Assembly: GCF_000298235.1 (NCBI RefSeq)
Contig: NZ_BAHE01000029.1
Span: 1 to 38,095 of the forward strand
Length of the DNA: 38,095 nt
Reading direction: 5' to 3'
Origin: Gordonia namibiensis NBRC 108229
GTDB taxonomy: Bacteria > Actinomycetota > Actinomycetes > Mycobacteriales > Mycobacteriaceae
Shown: piece after piece, positions 15,313 through 23,387 of the stretch
How positions within the stretch are numbered: position 1 is the first letter of the stretch
How the letters are laid out: every line of letters begins with the position of its first letter
Translations under genes and position numbers: made by a program
The notes under the pieces: generated by a model
Seen by the model: the letters and a program-made list of their open reading frames with translations, nothing else
Told to the model about the DNA's origin: nothing
Databases searched by the model: none

Positions 15313-16149
15313 GTGCTCAAGGGATTCAAGGACTTCATACTCAAGGGCAATGTCGTCGAACTGGCTACCGCAGTCATCGTCGGTGCGGCCTTCACCGCGA
15401 TCGTGACCGCGTTCACCGACGGCATCGTCCAGCCGATCATCAACGCGATCCCGGTCGGCTCGGATGCCGCTCAGGGACTCGGCTTCCAGATCACCGACAA
15501 CAGCTCGACATTCGTCGACATCGGCAGCGTGATCACCGCGGTCATCAACTTCCTGATCATCGCGGCGGTCGTGTACTTCATCATCATCCTGCCGTACAAC
15601 AAGCTCGCAGAGCTGGGCGGCTTCGGCAAGAAGGCCGAGGTCACCGAGGTCGCGCTGCTGACCGAGATCCGCGATCTGCTCGACCCCGAGGGGACATCGA
15701 AGGCCAAGGCCGAGGCGGAGAGCGATCTCCCGCCGCACCTGTCCGAGCCGGCTGCGCCGGCCGGCGAGGCATACGCACCCCAGTCGGGTCCGCTCGCGCC
15801 GTACGAGTCGCCGTCGGGTGCCGGTACCACGCAGCGCATCTCGGCTCCCCCACAGTCGGGCCAGCCGTCCCAGCAGGGCTCGTCGCATCAGGGCCCCTCG
15901 CAGTCGGGACCGCAGGCGTCGCCGCTGTACGGCTCCCCGCAGGGCCAGCCCGGCGGCCCGGGAGGCCAGCCGTACCCGACACCGCAGCCGGCTCCGGGCA
16001 ACTACCCGCCGCCCGGTAACTACCCGCCTCCGGGCAACTACCCTCCCCCCGGCTCCCAGTACCCGGGCGAGCAGTACCCCGGCGAGCAGTACCCGGGCGA
16101 GCAGTTCCCGGGTGACGGTCCGGACGCTCCGGGACGCCACTCGCGCTGA
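15313..16149 (+). CDS. mscL: large-conductance mechanosensitive channel MscL, extended tail
   Basis: 278 aa from GTG 15313, chosen because AAGGAGAG lies ten bases upstream and because the family begins at this LKGFKDFILKGNVVELATAV. The open frame starts about 100 bp earlier without a matching sequence. TM1 is about 14-40 and TM2 about 73-98 (VINFLIIAAVVYFIIILPYN), forming the pentameric tension-gated pore that releases solutes on hypo-osmotic shock. The usual cytoplasmic helix (TEVALLTEIRDLL) ends near residue 120. Instead of stopping there (typical MscL is 130-150 aa), the protein continues for about 150 residues rich in Pro, Gly, Gln and Ser with tandem GNYPPP and YPGEQ repeats. Confidence 0.93.
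   Translation: MLKGFKDFILKGNVVELATAVIVGAAFTAIVTAFTDGIVQPIINAIPVGSDAAQGLGFQITDNSSTFVDIGSVITAVINFLIIAAVVYFIIILPYNKLAELGGFGKKAEVTEVALLTEIRDLLDPEGTSKAKAEAESDLPPHLSEPAAPAGEAYAPQSGPLAPYESPSGAGTTQRISAPPQSGQPSQQGSSHQGPSQSGPQASPLYGSPQGQPGGPGGQPYPTPQPAPGNYPPPGNYPPPGNYPPPGSQYPGEQYPGEQYPGEQFPGDGPDAPGRHSR
15997..16112 (+). repeat. tandem codon repeats in the MscL tail
   Basis: Three in-frame GNYPPP units are followed by SQ and then four YPGEQ/FPGD-type units. Units vary at third codon positions, which indicates that the peptide repeat is kept by selection or gene conversion rather than being a very recent slippage product. Confidence 0.75.
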
Positions 16150-16158
16150 CCCTCACAC

Positions 16159-16200
16159 CGACAGAGCCCCTGCCTCATCATCGAGGCGGGGGCTCTGTCG
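16159..16200 (+). terminator. mscL terminator hairpin
   Basis: CGACAGAGCCCC-T-GCCTC, loop ATCATC, GAGGC-G-GGGGCTCTGTCG: an 18-bp stem with one G-T type mismatch, 10 bp after the mscL stop and followed by TTGGT. The interval 16201-16490 beyond it shows no gene or repeat that I can support. Confidence 0.8.
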
Positions 16201-16490
16201 TTGGTCCAGTAGATGCGGAAGGTCGTGGCGGACAGGCTCTTTCAGGTGGGGTCGGACCGTGGGTCCCAGTCAGCCCCTCGCACAATCCGATTCGCCGACG
16301 TCGGGTCCGGAAGCGATGCGCATGCGCTCACTCCCCTTGAATGCTTGAGGACGTCCCGGTGGCCCTACGCGACCAACTGACTTCATTTCCGACCGTCAGA
16401 CTTCGGCCGAGGTCTCTGCGTCGGATCTGAGGTCCAGCGGCGCAGCAACGCATCGACGACGAACATCCTCGAACTTCTGCCTCACACAAA

Positions 16491-16534
16491 CACCGCGGGG
16501 TGGGAATCCGAAATCGGATTCCCACCCCGCGGTG
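16491..16534 (-). terminator. 21-bp perfect hairpin after the porin genes
   Basis: Arms CACCGCGGGGTGGGAATCCG and onward (16491-16511) and their perfect inverse (16514-16534) enclose a 2-nt centre. It lies 25 bp past the stop of the downstream porin gene and is the likely end of the porin transcript. Confidence 0.8.
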
Positions 16535-16559
16535 GAATTGCTGTGTGTCAGCGAGTCGA

Positions 16560-17228
16560 TCAGCCGATGCTGAACGGCTTGCCGTACAGGGTGATGACAC
16601 CCTTCACGGCATCGGTGCTGACGGTGACCTTCACCTTGGCCTTGGCCGAGGCGTAGCCCGCGCAACCGTCCATGCCGAACTTCTCCTGGCTGTAGACGAC
16701 GCCGCCGGTCTTGCCCTTGAAGGAGTACGAGTTGACGGTGTAGTCGGTGTACGACTTGTCGGTACCCGAGGTGGTGTCGATGATCGGGAAGTAGCTGGCC
16801 TGGCCCGGTCCGAGGGTGAAGCCTGCGCCTGCCTCGCCACCCGGCGTGACGGTGCCCGAGCCGTCGAACGGGTTGCCGCTCAGGCCCGTGCCACCCTCGG
16901 CACTGGCGCCGAAGTTGACCTGGCAGCCGACCAGGTAACCGGCGTTGACCGAGCCGCCTGCAGCCTTGCCGCCGACGGTGACCTTGATCTTGCCCGAGAC
17001 CCACACCTCACGGCTGGTCTGAACGTTGGTGACGGCGCGCTGGACGTTGACGTACTCGTCGAAGAGCTGGACGGTGACGGGGGTGCCGTCGACCAGGGTC
17101 CGGGTGACGGTGCCGCCCGGCAGCGGACCGGCGGTGGCGCCACCAGCAGCCAAGCTGGTCAGCCCCATCGCGACGGCGCCGGTGAGACCGGCAGCCGCAA
17201 CCACGCGACGCGTGATGTTCTTCTTCAT
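16560..17228 (-). CDS. MspA-family outer-membrane porin (second gene)
   Basis: 222 aa. Signal peptide 1-33 (KKNITRRVV, hydrophobic core, GGATAG). The mature protein is beta-rich and matches the MspA family: an early TLVDGTPVTVQLFDEYVNVQ strand pair, a central VNAGYLVGCQVNFGAS strand, a glycine-rich loop (GEAGAGFTLGPGQASYFPI), and the hallmark end with a GMDGCAGYASAKAKVKVTVS strand and terminal LYGKPFSIG. Such porins form octameric channels through the mycolate outer membrane for small hydrophilic solutes. Two cysteines (in VGCQV and DGCAG) are shared with its neighbour and may form a disulfide. ATG 17228 has AAGGGGAA upstream. It lies 70 bp downstream of a related porin gene. Confidence 0.85.
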   Translation of the reverse strand: MKKNITRRVVAAAGLTGAVAMGLTSLAAGGATAGPLPGGTVTRTLVDGTPVTVQLFDEYVNVQRAVTNVQTSREVWVSGKIKVTVGGKAAGGSVNAGYLVGCQVNFGASAEGGTGLSGNPFDGSGTVTPGGEAGAGFTLGPGQASYFPIIDTTSGTDKSYTDYTVNSYSFKGKTGGVVYSQEKFGMDGCAGYASAKAKVKVTVSTDAVKGVITLYGKPFSIG

Positions 17229-17298
17229 GATTCCCCTTCGTGGAATATCAATCTGCGCTGGGCAGATAAGTCAGGAAGTGCTAGTTATCTGCGCCGCG

Positions 17299-17943
17299 TC
17301 AGTTGAGGCTGAAGGGCTGGCCGTACAGGGTCGACTGGATGAGGGAGCCCTCACCGCTGACGGTGCCGTCGTCGGTGCTGTAACCCTTGGCGCCGATCAC
17401 CTTGGTGATGGTGCGAGCCGAGGCGAAACCACCGCACTGCTGGACCGAGATCTCGAACTGCGAGAGCTGGATCGCGGCCTGGCCGTTGTCGGCGAGGTCC
17501 TTGTCGGTCACGTCGACGACGGCGACCTGACCCGGCGACAGCGGGATGCTGAGAGCGCCCGATGCGTTCATGCCACCGGTGATGTCGATGCCGGCACCGA
17601 TCGAGCCGGACAGACCGGTGATGTCGACCTGGCAGCCGACGAGCAGTTTGACGGCGAGGTTGCCGGAGACACCCTTGCTGGCCTTGGCCTGGTACACACC
17701 GGAAACGACTGCGGAGCGGCCCGCACCGTTGTTGGCGACCGACGGGGCCGGGAGTGCGAACTCACCGGTGCGCCACGTCTGGATGGATTCGCCGTCGATG
17801 CCCGAGGCCTTCTTGTATCCGTTGGCCAGCTTTCCTGCTGCCGCATCACCGGCGCCCATGCCGGCCAGGCCCACGACCGCGGCCGAGGCGATCGCGACGG
17901 CGCCCGCGGCGCGGCGCAGCCCAAGCTTGCTGAACTTGCTCAT
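17299..17943 (-). CDS. MspA-family outer-membrane porin (first gene)
   Basis: 214 aa from ATG 17943, chosen for GAGAGGGAA just upstream; the frame is open 16 codons further. Signal peptide about 1-36 (LRRAAGAVAIASAAVVGLAG, ending GDAAAG). The mature part shows MspA-type strands: a Trp-containing IQTWRTGEFALP, LAVKLLVGCQVDITG, SIPLSPGQVAVVDV, FEISVQQCGGFASARTITKV, and the terminal LYGQPFSLN. It is clearly homologous to the next gene but well diverged, so the pair is not a recent duplication. It is first in the transcript. Together they probably form the general diffusion pathway of the mycolate outer membrane, as homo- or mixed oligomers. Confidence 0.85.
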   Translation of the reverse strand: MSKFSKLGLRRAAGAVAIASAAVVGLAGMGAGDAAAGKLANGYKKASGIDGESIQTWRTGEFALPAPSVANNGAGRSAVVSGVYQAKASKGVSGNLAVKLLVGCQVDITGLSGSIGAGIDITGGMNASGALSIPLSPGQVAVVDVTDKDLADNGQAAIQLSQFEISVQQCGGFASARTITKVIGAKGYSTDDGTVSGEGSLIQSTLYGQPFSLN

Positions 17944-18334
17944 TCGTTCCCTCTCACAGGATTCGGCTGTTACCCCGCGGAATGTATTCACACCCGCAAG
18001 TCATGACCCTCGACGTCGATGGTTTCCACACAGTAACCACTAAGCATGCTTTTACGCATGTCTCAGCGGACGTTAAGAATCCATCGAATTCCTGGTCACT
18101 GCTGCGTTGTCAGTCGCGACAGATCGCAGGACTTCCCTCAGCCCCCGACACTGGGGCGCCGAGCGTTGTCGTCGCGAACGTTATCGGAGCGGTCTCAGAA
18201 CGGGCAACAGCTGGACTCAGCCGTGTCACAAAGGAGACTCGCAGCATCACAAATGCCGAATACGCGATCTATCGCCGGAGCAAAGTTAACGACAGATAAA
18301 CACCCTGATGCGGCTATGTGCGGGTTCTCGCATC
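17944..18334. other. porin upstream region, no gene seen
   Basis: 391 bp that carry the promoter and leader of the porin pair. The only structure that I can point to is a short palindrome, CATGC-TTTTA-GCATG-like, around 18045-18060 (CATGCTTTTACGCATG). The region is less GC-rich than its surroundings. No convincing -35/-10 pair and no coding sequence stands out. Confidence 0.5.
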
Positions 18335-18538
18335 TCACTCGTAATGAGGCGGTCGCTGGGCCTCGAACCAATCCTGAGAGTGGCCTTTGTGATCTTCGCC
18401 ACACTCATCCTTGGTGATCTCCGGCAGGTCGTCCCCGAATACGGAATCGAGCTTCGCACGCCGGGCAGCACGACGAGCAGCAGCGTCATCGCTGCTGCTC
18501 ATCGAAGGTTTTCCGTTGTCGTCTCGGTCACCCGTCAT
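18335..18538 (-). CDS. small conserved acidic/basic protein, unknown function
   Basis: 67 aa. The N-terminus is polar (TGDRDDNGKPSMSSSDD), then an Ala/Arg helix (AAARRAARRAKLDSVFGDDLP), and the protein ends with DWFEAQRPPHYE. A short protein with the pattern ARRxxLDxVFGDxLPExTxDE, then DxWxxxxRPPHH is, as far as I recall, common in Mycobacteriales in this neighbourhood, which supports a real gene, but no function is known. It is co-oriented with moaB2, 96 bp downstream of its stop. An alternative start is the internal ATG of MSSSDD. Confidence 0.65.
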   Translation of the reverse strand: MTGDRDDNGKPSMSSSDDAAARRAARRAKLDSVFGDDLPEITKDECGEDHKGHSQDWFEAQRPPHYE

Positions 18539-18634
18539 CGAAGAGAACGTCCTATTTCCAGTCGGTCGATCGTCCTTGTCGGCGCCGAGGTGTCCAGCGC
18601 TGCTCTCGTTTCCCGCCGGCGAAGCGGCAGGTTC

Positions 18635-19303
18635 TCAGAACTCGCTGATCGACTCGATCACGTACTTCGCGAGCGGGGCGGCCGTCGCCATTCCGTCGCG
18701 CACCGCGGCGCGGGAATTGGCCAAATTGACGACCAGGGTCTGCCCGGAGATTCCGGCCAGCCCGCGCGAAAGTCCACCGTCGGTCGCTCCGGCGGCGAGT
18801 CCGGAACTACGGATCGCTTCCTCGATGCCGCGAAGCCGGCGGTCGAGCAGCGGTTCGGTGGCCTCCGGGGTGACGTCGCGGGCGCCGACGCCCACGCCGC
18901 CCACCGACACCACCAGATCGACGCCACCGATCACGGCGGTGTTCAGAGCGTTCCGGATCTCCACCTCGTCGCCGGAGACGACGACGGCGGCGTCCACATG
19001 GAATCCCGCCTCGGCGAGGAGTTCGCCGACGAGCGGGCCGAGCAGGCGCTGGTCCTCACCGTGTGCGGCCTCGTCGTCGACGACGACGACCAGTGCCCGG
19101 CCGATCTCCTCGCCCTGCGGGCGGTGCGCGGCCTGCTCGTGGCGCGCGACGAACTCGCGCGCCGCGGCGTCGGCGGCGACCACATCGGCCGGATCGACCT
19201 GACCCGGATCACCTGCGAGACGGACGTCCAGTGACTGCCCTTCCTCTACGGTGTCGCCGGAGATGGCGGTGCTTCCGGGAACGGTGGATCCGGCGTCAGA
19301 CAT
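18635..19303 (-). CDS. moaB2: MoaB/Mog-type molybdopterin protein (MoaB2)
   Basis: 222 aa. The MogA/MoaB fold spans about 68-222: RALVVVVDDEAA, a GEDQ substitution where related proteins have GxxxD, VVVSGDEVEIRNAL, and the molybdopterin-binding SVGGVGVGARDVTPEAT at 133-149. The N-terminal 65 residues are an added region seen in actinobacterial MoaB2 proteins. The family adenylates molybdopterin in molybdenum-cofactor synthesis, although the role of MoaB2 is unproven. It follows pepD by 90 bp, the same order as M. tuberculosis Rv0983-Rv0984. The cofactor would serve, among others, the nitrate reductase in this window. AAAGGG lies upstream of ATG 19303. Confidence 0.85.
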   Translation of the reverse strand: MSDAGSTVPGSTAISGDTVEEGQSLDVRLAGDPGQVDPADVVAADAAAREFVARHEQAAHRPQGEEIGRALVVVVDDEAAHGEDQRLLGPLVGELLAEAGFHVDAAVVVSGDEVEIRNALNTAVIGGVDLVVSVGGVGVGARDVTPEATEPLLDRRLRGIEEAIRSSGLAAGATDGGLSRGLAGISGQTLVVNLANSRAAVRDGMATAAPLAKYVIESISEF

Positions 19304-19394
19304 GGCAGGCCCTTTCTCTCTCGTCTCGGACCGTCCGATGGACGGTCGTGCGGGGCTGTGTGGTTGTGCTTGGTCGCGGCGGTGGCGCCGCGTG

Positions 19395-20837
19395 TCACTT
19401 CACCTCGAGTGTGCCCAGCTTGACCTGTGCGGTCTTGCTGTTCCCGCCGTCGGTGTAGGTCACCGTGACCGTGTCCCCCGGTGCATGTGACCGGATGGCC
19501 GCCACCAGCGCGTCTCCCGACGCGATCGGACGGTCGTCGACCTTGGTGATGACCGCGTTCCTCGGGATACCCGCGCCCGCCGCAGGTCCGCCCGGCGTCA
19601 CATCGGTGACGACGGCGCCGGGCGCGTCGGAGTCACCACTCGGGCGAACGGAGACACCGATGTTGGCGTGCCTGGCCTTGCCCGTGGACTCGAGTTCCTT
19701 GGCCACGCGGATCGCCTGGTCGATGGGAATCGCGAACCCGAGTCCGATGCTGCCACCGGCCTGTTGCTCGCCTCCACCGAGGGTGGCGATGGCGGTGTTG
19801 ATGCCGATCAGCGCTCCCCTGGCGTTCACCAGCGCACCGCCCGAGTTACCGGGGTTGATCGCGGCGTCGGTCTGGATGGCGTCGATCACCGAGGTGGTGT
19901 TGGTGCCGGGATCACGGGAGGTCAGGACCGGTCGGTTGAGGGCGCTGATGATGCCCGTGGTGACCGTTCCGGCGAGTCCGAGGGGCGAGCCGATGGCGAT
20001 GACGTCCTGCCCGACCGCCAGGTTGTTCGAGTTGCCGACGGTGACCGGGGTCAGATCGTTCCGGTCGACCTTGATGACGGCGATGTCGGAGATCGGGTCG
20101 GCGCCGAGCACTCGAGCCGATGCGCGCGAACCGTCGGAGAAGTTGACCGCGACCTTGGCGGCGGGGCCGTTGCCGCCGGCGCTCACGACGTGGTTGTTGG
20201 TCATGATGACGCCGTCTTCGCTGAGGACGACACCCGATCCCGAGCCCATGGCGCCGGCCGAGGCGACCTCGATGGAGACGACCGACGGGAGCACCCGGGA
20301 GGCCACCTCCTGGACCGAGCCGGCCGGGGCCTCGACGGGCTTGTTGTTGCCGTTCGCGTTGGGGTCGCCGCCGAGGGGACCACTGCTCGTGCTGATCGAC
20401 GACCCGCCGGAGCCGTCGGCCAGCGTGTAGCCGATCGCGCCGCCCGCACCGCCGGCGACCAGAGCCACCACCAGGGCGCCCGCGCCGAGTGCGGCCAGGC
20501 GTCCGCCGCCACCCTTCTTCGGGCTCTGCGGCGGCAGTTCGCCGCCGGGGCCGCCGAACGCGGGCCGCGCACCCGACTGCGGTCCGAACGCGGCCGGACC
20601 GGGCTGCGAGTAGGCGCCCGCGCCGGGACCGCTGTAGGGGCCCTGCGACGGAAGAGGGCTGGTTCCCGGGTTGCCGTACACCGACGTGGGTGCGTTGTTG
20701 CCGCCGTAACCGGGCTGGCCGCCCTGCGCGGGGAACGCTCCCGAGGCCGGGCCCTGGTGGGCCTGCTGGCCCGCCTCGTGCTGCCCCGGCCGGCCACCTC
20801 CGTACGGACCGCCACCTTGCGAACCGCCAGTCGTCAT
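19395..20837 (-). CDS. pepD: HtrA-type serine protease PepD
   Basis: 480 aa from ATG 20837 (GAGGAAGAG upstream; the longer frame lacks a ribosome site). Residues 1-105 are a cytoplasmic Gly/Pro/Gln-rich tail, 114-139 a membrane helix (LAALGAGALVVALVAGGAGG), 175-385 a trypsin-like protease domain and 390-478 a PDZ domain. The triad is H216 (TNNHVV), D251 (ISDIAVIKVD) and S332 (NPGNSGGAL). It acts outside the membrane on misfolded envelope proteins. In M. tuberculosis pepD is regulated by the adjacent MprAB system and SigE. Here it follows mprB by 172 bp, which leaves room for its own promoter; a CCGGCACCGTGCCGG palindrome lies in that gap (about 20863-20877). Confidence 0.9.
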   Translation of the reverse strand: MTTGGSQGGGPYGGGRPGQHEAGQQAHQGPASGAFPAQGGQPGYGGNNAPTSVYGNPGTSPLPSQGPYSGPGAGAYSQPGPAAFGPQSGARPAFGGPGGELPPQSPKKGGGGRLAALGAGALVVALVAGGAGGAIGYTLADGSGGSSISTSSGPLGGDPNANGNNKPVEAPAGSVQEVASRVLPSVVSIEVASAGAMGSGSGVVLSEDGVIMTNNHVVSAGGNGPAAKVAVNFSDGSRASARVLGADPISDIAVIKVDRNDLTPVTVGNSNNLAVGQDVIAIGSPLGLAGTVTTGIISALNRPVLTSRDPGTNTTSVIDAIQTDAAINPGNSGGALVNARGALIGINTAIATLGGGEQQAGGSIGLGFAIPIDQAIRVAKELESTGKARHANIGVSVRPSGDSDAPGAVVTDVTPGGPAAGAGIPRNAVITKVDDRPIASGDALVAAIRSHAPGDTVTVTYTDGGNSKTAQVKLGTLEVK

Positions 20838-21009
20838 CTGCGTCTCTTCCTCGTCGTCTGACCGGCACCGTGCCGGCACGCTTCGTTTCCGTGCAGCGCC
20901 TTCGGTCAACCCTAGGGGATCGATCAGCAGGTCACATCGGGTAACCACACAGCTGTCGGCGATGTGGCCGACGGCCGTCAGTGACCCGCCGGTGTACGGC
21001 GCTTCACCC

Positions 21010-22506
21010 TTACTGACGAATCACTTGCGGAGATGGTTCCGCGGGAGTTGCCCGACCCGGCAAAGTCATCCGGATGAGTGCACCGCCGCGCGGCGACGTG
21101 TCGGCGACGACCGTCCCGCCGTGACGTTCGACGACCTGCCGCACGATCGCCAGTCCGAGACCGGAACCCGGCATCGACCGCGACTGCGTCGAACGATAGA
21201 AGCGTTCGAAGACGAGACCGCGGTCCTCCTCGGGGATTCCGGGGCCGGAGTCGGCGACGGTCAGCTGCGCGGTGGACATCCCCGTCTGTGTCAGCGCGAC
21301 GGCCACCGAGGTGCCCGGCGGACTCCACTTCGCCGCGTTGTCCAGCACATTCAGCACCGCGCGGGACAGTCCGTGCTGTTCGCCGAAGATGTACCAGGGC
21401 GCCACGTCGAGTTCGAACTCGACGTCGTTGCGGCGGCGTCGAACACGCTCGAGGGCCTGCTCGACGATCTCGGCGAGGTCGACCTCCTCGTAGACCACCT
21501 CGGGCGCGTCCTCCCGGGCCAGGTCGACGAGATCGCCCACCAGCGTCGACAATTCCTCGATCTGGGCCATCACGTCGGCACGCAGGTCGACCATGTCCTG
21601 TTCGGGCACGGCCGGTGCGCCCGGCCGGCTCGCCGCGATCAGCAGTTCGAGGTTGGTACGCAAGGAGGTCAACGGGGTTCGCAGTTCGTGCCCGGCGTCG
21701 GCGACGAGCCGCGCCTGCCGGTCCCGGGATTCGGCGAGCGCCCTGAGCATCGCGTTGAAACTCGCGGTGAGGTTGGCCAATTCGTCGTTGCCGGTCACCG
21801 GGATGGGGGTCAGGTCGTTCGTTCGCGCGACCCGTTCGACGGCCCGGTTGAGCCGGGCCACCGGTCTCAGCCCCGCCCGTCCGACCGTCGTACCGGCCAG
21901 AGCCGCCAAAGCCACTCCGCCGCAACCGACCACGAGCAGCACCCAGGCCAGGCGTTTGAGCACGCGGTCGGTCTGGATCAGACTCTGCGCCAGGACGAGG
22001 GTGTTGCCGTCGTCGAGTTTGCGCGTCAGCACCCGTTGGTTGCGGGTGGTGCGCAAACTCTGCGGATTGGTTCCGGGAACCAGTGGCGCGCGGATGATCT
22101 CACGTTCGGGGTCCTCGAACGGGACCTGCCCGATGAGATATGTCTGGCCACTCGGGGTCACCAAGGCGACCGAGATGTTGGTGGAGAACACGGTTCCTGC
22201 GACCAGCTGCTCGGGCTGGCTGCGGAGAACACCCGCACGCGCAAGGGCGGCCATGCCGTCGGCACGACTCTCCAACTGCTGGTCGACCTCGTTGTACATC
22301 GCCCGGTACACGACGAAGTAGGCGGCCGCGGCCATCAGACTGACCGACACCAGCACGACCGTCGCCGACAAGATGGTGACGCGTGAACGTAGGGACACCG
22401 CCCGCGTCAGCGGCATCGGCGCCCGCATCTCCTTCTCCCCGGAAGCTCCGGAGCCGCCGGTGAGGACGCGCGTGAGCTGACCGCGCAAGCGCGAGAACGA
22501 CGCCAC
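21010..22506 (-). CDS. mprB: sensor histidine kinase MprB
   Basis: 498 aa. TM1 about 45-67 (ILSATVVLVSVSLMAAAAYF), an extracytoplasmic sensor of about 115 residues, TM2 about 186-205, a HAMP domain about 208-260 (GLRPVARLNRAVERVA), H-box AGHELRTPLTSL with phospho-accepting H273, N-box NVLDNAAKWS, G1 DSGPGIPEED and G2 GSGLGLAI. The sequence follows M. tuberculosis MprB closely through the kinase core. The GTG start at 22506 overlaps the mprA stop by one base (TAGTG), giving translational coupling; an in-frame ATG at 22428 is a weaker alternative. It senses envelope stress and phosphorylates MprA. Confidence 0.92.
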   Translation of the reverse strand: MASFSRLRGQLTRVLTGGSGASGEKEMRAPMPLTRAVSLRSRVTILSATVVLVSVSLMAAAAYFVVYRAMYNEVDQQLESRADGMAALARAGVLRSQPEQLVAGTVFSTNISVALVTPSGQTYLIGQVPFEDPEREIIRAPLVPGTNPQSLRTTRNQRVLTRKLDDGNTLVLAQSLIQTDRVLKRLAWVLLVVGCGGVALAALAGTTVGRAGLRPVARLNRAVERVARTNDLTPIPVTGNDELANLTASFNAMLRALAESRDRQARLVADAGHELRTPLTSLRTNLELLIAASRPGAPAVPEQDMVDLRADVMAQIEELSTLVGDLVDLAREDAPEVVYEEVDLAEIVEQALERVRRRRNDVEFELDVAPWYIFGEQHGLSRAVLNVLDNAAKWSPPGTSVAVALTQTGMSTAQLTVADSGPGIPEEDRGLVFERFYRSTQSRSMPGSGLGLAIVRQVVERHGGTVVADTSPRGGALIRMTLPGRATPAEPSPQVIRQ

Positions 22507-23192
22507 TAGGGTGGGGTCTCCCGGAGCACGTATCCGACGCCGCGCACGGTGTGGATGAGTCGCGACTCCCCGTCGGCCTCGGTCTTCCGACGCAGGTAAC
22601 CGACGTAGACCTCGAGGGCGTTGCCCGAGGTCGGGAAGTCGTATCCCCACACCTCTTCGAGGATGCGGCTGCGGGACAGCACGCGGCGCGGATTGGCCAT
22701 CAGCATCTCGAGCAGCGCGAACTCGGTACGGGTGAGGCTGATCGACCGCTCGCCACGGGTGACGTCGCGCGTCACCGGATCGAGGGAGAGGTCGGCGAAG
22801 GTGAGCGTCTCCGAGTCCGCGTCGTCGTCGGGTGCTGCCCGCCGCAACAGCGCCCGCAGCCGTGCCAGCAACTCTTCGAGCGCGAACGGCTTGGGCAGGT
22901 AGTCGTCGGCGCCGGCGTCGAGTCCCGAGACCCGCTCGGAGACGGAGTCACGGGCGGTCAGGACCAGGATCGGCAGGTCGTCACCGGCGGAACGGAGTCG
23001 GCGGCACACCTCGAGACCGTCGAGGCGCGGCATCATCACGTCGAGGATGACGACGTCGGGACGATCGGCGAGGATCTTCTCGAGTGCCTCGATGCCGTCG
23101 CCCGCGGTCTCGACGCTGTATCCGTTGAAGGTGAGCGACCGTCGCAACGACTCCCGGACCGCCCGGTCGTCGTCTACCACGAGGATGCGCAT
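22506..23192 (-). CDS. mprA: response regulator MprA (OmpR/PhoB type)
   Basis: 228 aa from ATG 23192. Receiver domain 1-115 with acidic pair D7/D8, phosphorylation site D51 ([12 protein letters not shown]), T79 and K101; OmpR-type winged helix about 130-228 ([45 protein letters not shown]). The length equals M. tuberculosis MprA (230 aa). The longer open frame upstream of 23192 is not conserved in pattern. No Shine-Dalgarno is visible before the ATG. With mprB it controls envelope-stress genes, probably including pepD downstream. It is divergent from the nitrate reductase gene; 195 bp lie between them. Confidence 0.92.
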   Translation of the reverse strand: MRILVVDDDRAVRESLRRSLTFNGYSVETAGDGIEALEKILADRPDVVILDVMMPRLDGLEVCRRLRSAGDDLPILVLTARDSVSERVSGLDAGADDYLPKPFALEELLARLRALLRRAAPDDDADSETLTFADLSLDPVTRDVTRGERSISLTRTEFALLEMLMANPRRVLSRSRILEEVWGYDFPTSGNALEVYVGYLRRKTEADGESRLIHTVRGVGYVLRETPP

Positions 23193-23315
23193 GGCATACA
23201 GTCTTATCCACCTCGGCTGAGATCCGCCTGAGCAACGCCGCAAACGGAACCATCCGGTCTCGGAATTGCTTGCGACCTGCTGTTTTCTCTCCCTTCACAC
23301 CACCGGCAATCGACT

Positions 23316-23364
23316 GTGAGATCAAGTTGATAGCCGCGTAACGCCGGCCTTCGGGTTGCGAAAC
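23316..23364 (+). promoter_or_regulatory. candidate GlnR box before the nitrate reductase gene
   Basis: Five-base words at an exact 11-bp period: GTGAG (23316), TTGAT (23327), GTAAC (23338), CTTCG (23349), GAAAC (23360). GlnR of actinobacteria recognises gTnAC-n6-GaAAC type repeats with this spacing. GTAAC and GAAAC fit well, the others partly. The same GTGAG-N17-GTAAC framework occurs before the nitrite reductase operon, which strengthens the call. Regulation by nitrogen status is inferred. Confidence 0.45.
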
Positions 23365-23387
23365 ATCCGACTTCGACGCTGGAGAAC

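Noticed and set aside
20838..20948. Upstream extension of pepD to 20948
   Set aside because: The added residues lack family similarity, and a good ribosome site (GAGGAAGAG) precedes ATG 20837.
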